Part shown: one piece after another, positions 29,486-33,203 of the stretch
Layout: the number at the start of each line of letters is the position of its first letter
Position numbering within the stretch: position 1 is the stretch's first letter
NCBI GenBank assembly: GCA_002350105.1
Contig: DEDT01000029.1
Location: 31,428 to 64,630 of the forward strand
Length of the DNA: 33,203 nt
Direction of reading: 5' to 3'
Source of the DNA: Selenomonadaceae bacterium UBA2897
GTDB lineage: Bacteria; Bacillota; Negativicutes; Selenomonadales; Selenomonadaceae
Made by a program: the position numbers and the translations under genes
Notes under the pieces: model-generated
Databases searched by the model: none
Told to the model about the DNA's origin: nothing
What the model saw: only the letters and a program-made list of their open reading frames with translations

Positions 29486-30064
29486 TCAATGCTGGCAGAC
29501 GATGCTGCGCTGCTCCGTGACCAGTTCATCCACGAACTGGTCATGCTCCTCCACGGGGACCTGATCGACAACCTGCCCGTCGAAAATCAGTGCCACGCGG
29601 CGTGCCCTCGTAAGCTTCGGCAGGTAGCGATCGTAATAGCCGCCGCCGAGGCCCAGGCGCGCGCCCGCGGGCGTGAAGGCGGCGCCGGGCACGATGACGA
29701 GGTCGATATCCTCGGGGGATACCACGGACACCACATCGCTGTGCAGGCTGCGGATACCGAACTTCCCCGTCTCCAGGTCAGCCATATCGTGGAGCTCCAC
29801 CGCCACCATCACGCCCTTGCTGACGATGTCGGGGATGCAGACCCGTTTCCCCTGGGTAAGGCAGGTCTTCAGCAGGTCGTCGAGCTGGACTTCCTCCGCC
29901 ATCGAGGCGTAGGCAAAGACCACTTTAGCCTGCTGGAATGCGGGCTCCGCATACAGGCGCGCCAAAAGTTTCCGGCTGGCCTCCTGGCGGAAGGCGGGCG
30001 TCAGATGCTCGCGCCAGGCCATAAGCTTGGCGCGCAAGGCTTTTTTCTGCTCTTTTACCGTCAT
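29486..30064 (-). CDS. fthC: 5-formyltetrahydrofolate cyclo-ligase
   Basis: ATP-dependent conversion of 5-formyl-THF to 5,10-methenyl-THF in folate metabolism. 192 residues with the C-terminal signature RLGLGGGYYDRYLP and the VIVPGAAF strand before it. AAGGAGG lies 7 nt before the ATG. Placement between yajC and secD is an unusual metabolic insert in an export cluster. Confidence 0.94.
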   Translation of the reverse strand: MTVKEQKKALRAKLMAWREHLTPAFRQEASRKLLARLYAEPAFQQAKVVFAYASMAEEVQLDDLLKTCLTQGKRVCIPDIVSKGVMVAVELHDMADLETGKFGIRSLHSDVVSVVSPEDIDLVIVPGAAFTPAGARLGLGGGYYDRYLPKLTRARRVALIFDGQVVDQVPVEEHDQFVDELVTEQRSIVCQH

Positions 30065-30100
30065 GATGCTGCCTCCTTTGCAGCTGAAGACAGCCGCGAA

Positions 30101-30394
30101 TTAGTGCTCGGACGTTTCGCTGGCCGTTATGTTTGCATTGATGGAGGCGCGGGCGACCTCGATGGTCGTGCGATCGGCGATCTTCAGGCGGACGACCTTG
30201 TCATCCATGCCCTCGATCGTGCCGTAGATGCCGCCGATCGTCATCACGCGGTTGCCCACCTGCAGCGCATCGAGCATCGCCTTGCGCTGCTGCTGCTGCT
30301 TTTTCTGCGGGCGGTACAGCAGGAAATAGAAAATAACCACCATGACCACGATGGGGCCCCAGGTGGCCAGCGAAGCTGTCATCTCCTGACTCAT
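30101..30394 (-). CDS. yajC: Preprotein translocase subunit YajC
   Basis: 97-residue single-pass membrane protein that associates with SecDF. The membrane helix (about 10-28, WGPIVVMVVIFYFLLYRP) is followed by PQKKQQQQRKAMLDAL and the soluble fold VGNRVMTIGGIYGTIEGM. The ATG at 30394 has AAGGAG 11 nt upstream; longer frames run through the tgt spacer. The 115-bp tgt-yajC spacer contains two short stem-loops (GTGTCC/GGACAC and GGAATC/GATTCC) without a T-run. Confidence 0.95.
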   Translation of the reverse strand: MSQEMTASLATWGPIVVMVVIFYFLLYRPQKKQQQQRKAMLDALQVGNRVMTIGGIYGTIEGMDDKVVRLKIADRTTIEVARASINANITASETSEH

Positions 30395-30509
30395 TTTTGT
30401 CAACACTCCTTCTCTCTGGACGGACACCAGCCCGTCACCTGCGGAATCACAGGGATTCCTTTTTATCTGCATCCGGCAAGGCCGTGTCCCTGTATGGAGG
30501 ACACGCATT

Positions 30510-31643
30510 TCATTTTGCCGTGGTTGCATGCGGATCGTAGTTCGCAAGAAACGCGCTGCGGAACTGGCTGAACGTGCCATCGATGATGCTCTGCCTCATG
30601 CGGCGCGTGAACTCCTCCAGGAACCAGAGGTTGTGCAGCGAAAGCAAGCGCAGGCCAAAGATCTCGCCCGCACGCACGAGGTGGCGGATATAGGCCCGCG
30701 TGTAGCCGTTGCGGCAGGCATAGCAGCCACAGCCCTCCTCCAGCACGCTATGGTCGTGCTCGTAGGCGAGGTTCTTCATCACGAGGCGGCCGTGCCAGGT
30801 CATGGCCATGCCGTTGCGCGCCACGCGTGTCGGGTAGACGCAGTCGAACATGTCGATGCCGCGGGCCACACCCTCGACGAGATAGTCCGGCGTGCCGACG
30901 CCCATGAGATAGCGCGGCTTGTTCGTGGGCAGCAGATGCGTCGTGTAATCGAGCATCTCCAGCATGAGCTCCTTTGGCTCGCCCACGGAAAGGCCGCCCA
31001 CGGCGTAGCCCGGGAAGTCCATATCCACGAGCTCCGCCGCGTGCCATTTGCGCAAGTCCTTGTACATGCCGCCCTGCACGATGCCGAAGAGGCCCTGATT
31101 CGGGGCCGTCATCGTCTGCTGGCAGCGCTTCGCCCAGCGCAACGTGCGCTCCGTGGACTGCTTCGCGTAGTCGTAGTCAGCAGGATAAGGCACGCACTCA
31201 TCGAAGGCCATGACGATATCGGAACCGAGGCACATCTGCACCTGCATCGATACCTCCGGCGAGAGGAACTTCTTCGAACCGTCGATATGCGAACGGAAGG
31301 TCACACCCTCCTCCGTGATCTTGCGCAGCTGGCCCAGGGAAAAGACCTGGAAGCCGCCGCTGTCCGTGAGAATGGCGCGATCCCAATGCATGAACTTATG
31401 CAGGCCGCCGGCCTCCTTGATGAGCTCCATGCCGGGGCGCAGGAAGAGGTGATAGGTATTGGACAGGATGATGCCCGCCCCCAGATCCTTCAGCTCATCC
31501 GGCGAGACGCCCTTGACGGACGCCTGCGTGCCCACGGGCATGAAAATAGGCGTAAGGAAGCTCCCGTGCGGGGTATGGATAATCCCCGCGCGGGCTCCCG
31601 TCGTCTCATCCTGCCGCACCAACTCATACGTTATCGCTGCCAA
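30510..31643 (-). CDS. tgt: Queuine tRNA-ribosyltransferase (tRNA-guanine transglycosylase)
   Basis: Exchanges guanine-34 for preQ1 in GUN-anticodon tRNAs. 377 residues from the TTG at 31643, which has GGAGG 7 nt upstream; an in-frame start at 31673 lacks a site. Substrate and catalytic motifs are TDSGGFQVFSLG and DMFDCVYPTRVARNG (nucleophile Asp). Zinc ligands are in EEGCGCYACRNGYTRAYI with the later LHN histidine. First gene of the tgt-yajC-fthC-secD-secF unit; tgt-yajC-secDF linkage is common in bacteria. Confidence 0.96.
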   Translation of the reverse strand: MAAITYELVRQDETTGARAGIIHTPHGSFLTPIFMPVGTQASVKGVSPDELKDLGAGIILSNTYHLFLRPGMELIKEAGGLHKFMHWDRAILTDSGGFQVFSLGQLRKITEEGVTFRSHIDGSKKFLSPEVSMQVQMCLGSDIVMAFDECVPYPADYDYAKQSTERTLRWAKRCQQTMTAPNQGLFGIVQGGMYKDLRKWHAAELVDMDFPGYAVGGLSVGEPKELMLEMLDYTTHLLPTNKPRYLMGVGTPDYLVEGVARGIDMFDCVYPTRVARNGMAMTWHGRLVMKNLAYEHDHSVLEEGCGCYACRNGYTRAYIRHLVRAGEIFGLRLLSLHNLWFLEEFTRRMRQSIIDGTFSQFRSAFLANYDPHATTAK

Positions 31644-31693
31644 AAGAAAACCTCCAAACCAGCCTGATGGCATTGCTATTCCTACAGCTTTCT

Positions 31694-31723
31694 ATGATAG
31701 CATAAATAAAGACAAAACACAAA
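31694..31723 (-). promoter_or_regulatory. Candidate promoter of the tgt-secF unit
   Basis: Minus strand extended -10 TGCTATCAT (TATCAT at 31694-31699) with a weak TTGTGT about 17 bp upstream. About 51 bp before the TTG start. Position of the -35 is uncertain. Confidence 0.45.
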
Positions 31724-31777
31724 GACATTCGCCGAAGCAGAAAATGTCCCGTATCAGAACCGCTCCCGGCGCGCCTC

Positions 31778-31796
31778 ACCTGCCCTGGCGGCAGGT
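31778..31796. other. Perfect stem-loop in the glgB-tgt intergenic region
   Basis: ACCTGCC/GGCAGGT, 7 bp with a 5-nt loop. No T-run. The intergenic stretch 31644-31880 otherwise holds the tgt promoter and the glgB terminator; no gene is seen. Confidence 0.5.
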
Positions 31797-31812
31797 CCAC
31801 GCTCCCCTCCGC

Positions 31813-31848
31813 ACAAAAAATTCCCCGGCAGCTTTGCCACTGGGGAAT
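31813..31848 (-). terminator. Terminator of glgB
   Basis: Stem ATTCCCC/GGGGAAT (31842-31848 with 31820-31826) with an inner GGCA/TGCC, followed on the minus strand by TTTTTT. It lies about 33 bp after the glgB stop. Confidence 0.85.
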
Positions 31849-31880
31849 AAGGATTACTACTTATTTTTTCTTCTTACTTG

Positions 31881-33203
31881 TTACTTGCGCTGCAGGACCA
31901 CGGCGCTGCGCGCGGGGATATAGAGCTTCAGCCAGCCCTTGCCATCCCTGGCGTAGAGCGGATCAGGCACCGTCGCATGCACGACGCTGTCATCGGCGAA
32001 GCCGTTACCGCCGAAGGCCTCGGCATCGCTGTTGAGCACGACCTCGTACTGTCCCTCGGGCACGAGGAAACCGTAGTCCGGGAAGGACTTCGTCGGCGAG
32101 AAGTTAAAGACGAACACGAGCTTGCCGCGCTTATAGGCCAGCACCTGATCGCCGTCGTCGTGCCAGACCTCCTGCACGGGCAGCGTCTCGATGGCGGGCA
32201 CGCTCTTGAGCACCTGCAGCATCGCCTGATCGAAATCGCCAAGCCAGTGGTAGCAGAGGCTCTTGTCATCGACGAGGTGCCACTGCCGCCGCGCATACTT
32301 ATAACTCCAGCCGTTACCATCGCGTGGGAAATCGATCCACTCGGGATGGCCGAACTCGTTGCCCATGAAGTTCAGGTAGCCGCCATTCATCGTCGAAGCC
32401 GTGGCGAGGCGGATCATCTTGTGCAGCGCAATGCCGCGCGTCACGGCGCCGTTCTCGTCGCCCTTGCGGAAATGCCAATACATATCGGCATCGATGAGGC
32501 GGAAGATGATCGTCTTATCGCCCACCAGAGCCTGGTCATGACTCTCGCAATAGGAAATCGTGCGCTCGCCCGCGCGGCGGTTCGTGAGCTCCCACCAGAT
32601 ACCCGAAGGATGCCAGTCCTCATCCTTTTTCTCCTTGATGAGCTTGATCCAATAGTCGGGAATGTTCATCGCGAGGCGGTAATCGAAGCCGTAGCCGCCG
32701 TCCTCGAAGGGCGCCGCCAGCCCCGGCATGCCGCTGACATCCTCAGCGATCGTGATGGCCTCCGGATTCACCTCATGGATGAGCACGTTCGCCAGCGTGA
32801 GGTAGCAGATGGCGTTGTCGTCCTGATGGCCATTGAAATAATCGCCGTAACCGTTGAAATCCTCGCCGAGGCCATGGCTGTAATAGAGCATCGAGGTCAC
32901 GCCGTCGAAGCGGAAACCATCGAAATGGTACTCCTCCAGCCAGTATTTGCAATTCGACAGCAGGAAATGAATCACATCGTCCTTGCCATAATCGAAGCAA
33001 AGGCTGTCCCACGCCGGATGATCGTGCCGGTCGCCCGGATAGAAATACTGGTTCGGATCGCCCGCGAGGTTGCCGAGTCCCTCGGCCTCGTTGCGCGCCG
33101 CATGGCTGTGCACGAGGTCCATGATGACCGCGATGCCCATGCTATGCGCCGTATCCACGAGCTCCTTCAGCTCCTCCGGCGTGCCGAAACGCGAGCTCGC
33201 CGC
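31881..33203 (-). CDS. glgB: 1,4-alpha-glucan branching enzyme, GH13_8-like (3' part, cut by window edge)
   Basis: Introduces alpha-1,6 branches into glycogen. The last 440 codons are present and the frame continues past 33203. Catalytic residues of the GH13 barrel are visible: the nucleophile in DGFRFDGVTSMLYY, the acid/base Glu in ITIAEDVSGMPG, and the third Asp in CESHDQALVGDKT. The C-terminal beta domain follows (VFVFNFSPTKSFPDYGFLVP). Stretches such as VIMDLVHSHAARNE, HPAWDSLCFDYGK and NEFGHPEWIDFPRDGNGWSY resemble eukaryotic-type (GH13_8) branching enzymes more than the E. coli-type GlgB. The N-terminal CBM48 region is outside the window. Confidence 0.9.
   Translation of the reverse strand, partial: AASSRFGTPEELKELVDTAHSMGIAVIMDLVHSHAARNEAEGLGNLAGDPNQYFYPGDRHDHPAWDSLCFDYGKDDVIHFLLSNCKYWLEEYHFDGFRFDGVTSMLYYSHGLGEDFNGYGDYFNGHQDDNAICYLTLANVLIHEVNPEAITIAEDVSGMPGLAAPFEDGGYGFDYRLAMNIPDYWIKLIKEKKDEDWHPSGIWWELTNRRAGERTISYCESHDQALVGDKTIIFRLIDADMYWHFRKGDENGAVTRGIALHKMIRLATASTMNGGYLNFMGNEFGHPEWIDFPRDGNGWSYKYARRQWHLVDDKSLCYHWLGDFDQAMLQVLKSVPAIETLPVQEVWHDDGDQVLAYKRGKLVFVFNFSPTKSFPDYGFLVPEGQYEVVLNSDAEAFGGNGFADDSVVHATVPDPLYARDGKGWLKLYIPARSAVVLQRK

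Overview
The window reads as a chromosomal segment from a GC-rich Firmicute, most likely a Negativicutes/Selenomonadaceae member such as Mitsuokella or Selenomonas (inference). Direct support for Firmicutes comes from Gram-positive-type PolC, RemA, RqcH, SepF, DivIVA, YlmH, PyrR and a RodZ-like protein. GC content is well above 50% in coding regions. Nearly all genes lie on the minus strand; only rqcH and an hsp20 gene lie on the plus strand. Most starts are preceded by strong AGGAGG-like sites, often with stop/start overlaps.

Left part (1-4300): the 5' third of polC runs off the left edge. Upstream of it is a compact unit read leftward, dapF-remA-gmk-rpoZ-coaBC, closed by a terminator at about 1011-1039.

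Accessory islet (about 4450-6220): a 5'-truncated XRE helix-turn-helix fragment, a frameshifted remnant, an intact Rpn-type PD-(D/E)XK nuclease gene, and a second short remnant. The two remnants end in the same 66-bp sequence, so the nuclease gene sits between direct repeats.

Central part (6300-21650): rqcH (ribosome quality control) faces a membrane diguanylate cyclase across a shared bidirectional terminator. Then comes one very long minus-strand unit read from about 21590 down to 8140: rodZ-like, ygiQ-type radical SAM, nrdR, a TIGR03960-like radical SAM, pgeF, yggS, sepF, proC, divIVA-region genes (ylmH, divIVA), lspA, rluD, pyrR and the cyclase gene. It mixes cell division and shape, peptidoglycan fidelity, RNA modification and redox-enzyme genes. 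Its promoter overlaps the aroE terminator.

Right part (21650-33203): pncB-aroE; hsp20 convergent with a cysteine-rich radical SAM gene whose coding sequence contains the hsp20 terminator; a four-hairpin palindromic repeat; pth; a structured intergenic stretch with a head-to-tail array of five DnaA-box-like 9-mers at 11-12 bp pitch (27085-27139); then the export/tRNA unit tgt-yajC-fthC-secD-secF; and the 3' part of a GH13_8-like glycogen branching enzyme gene cut by the right edge. The DnaA-box array is the most unusual feature. No tRNA, rRNA, CRISPR array or insertion sequence with a recognisable transposase was seen, apart from the Rpn family, which is sometimes labelled transposase.
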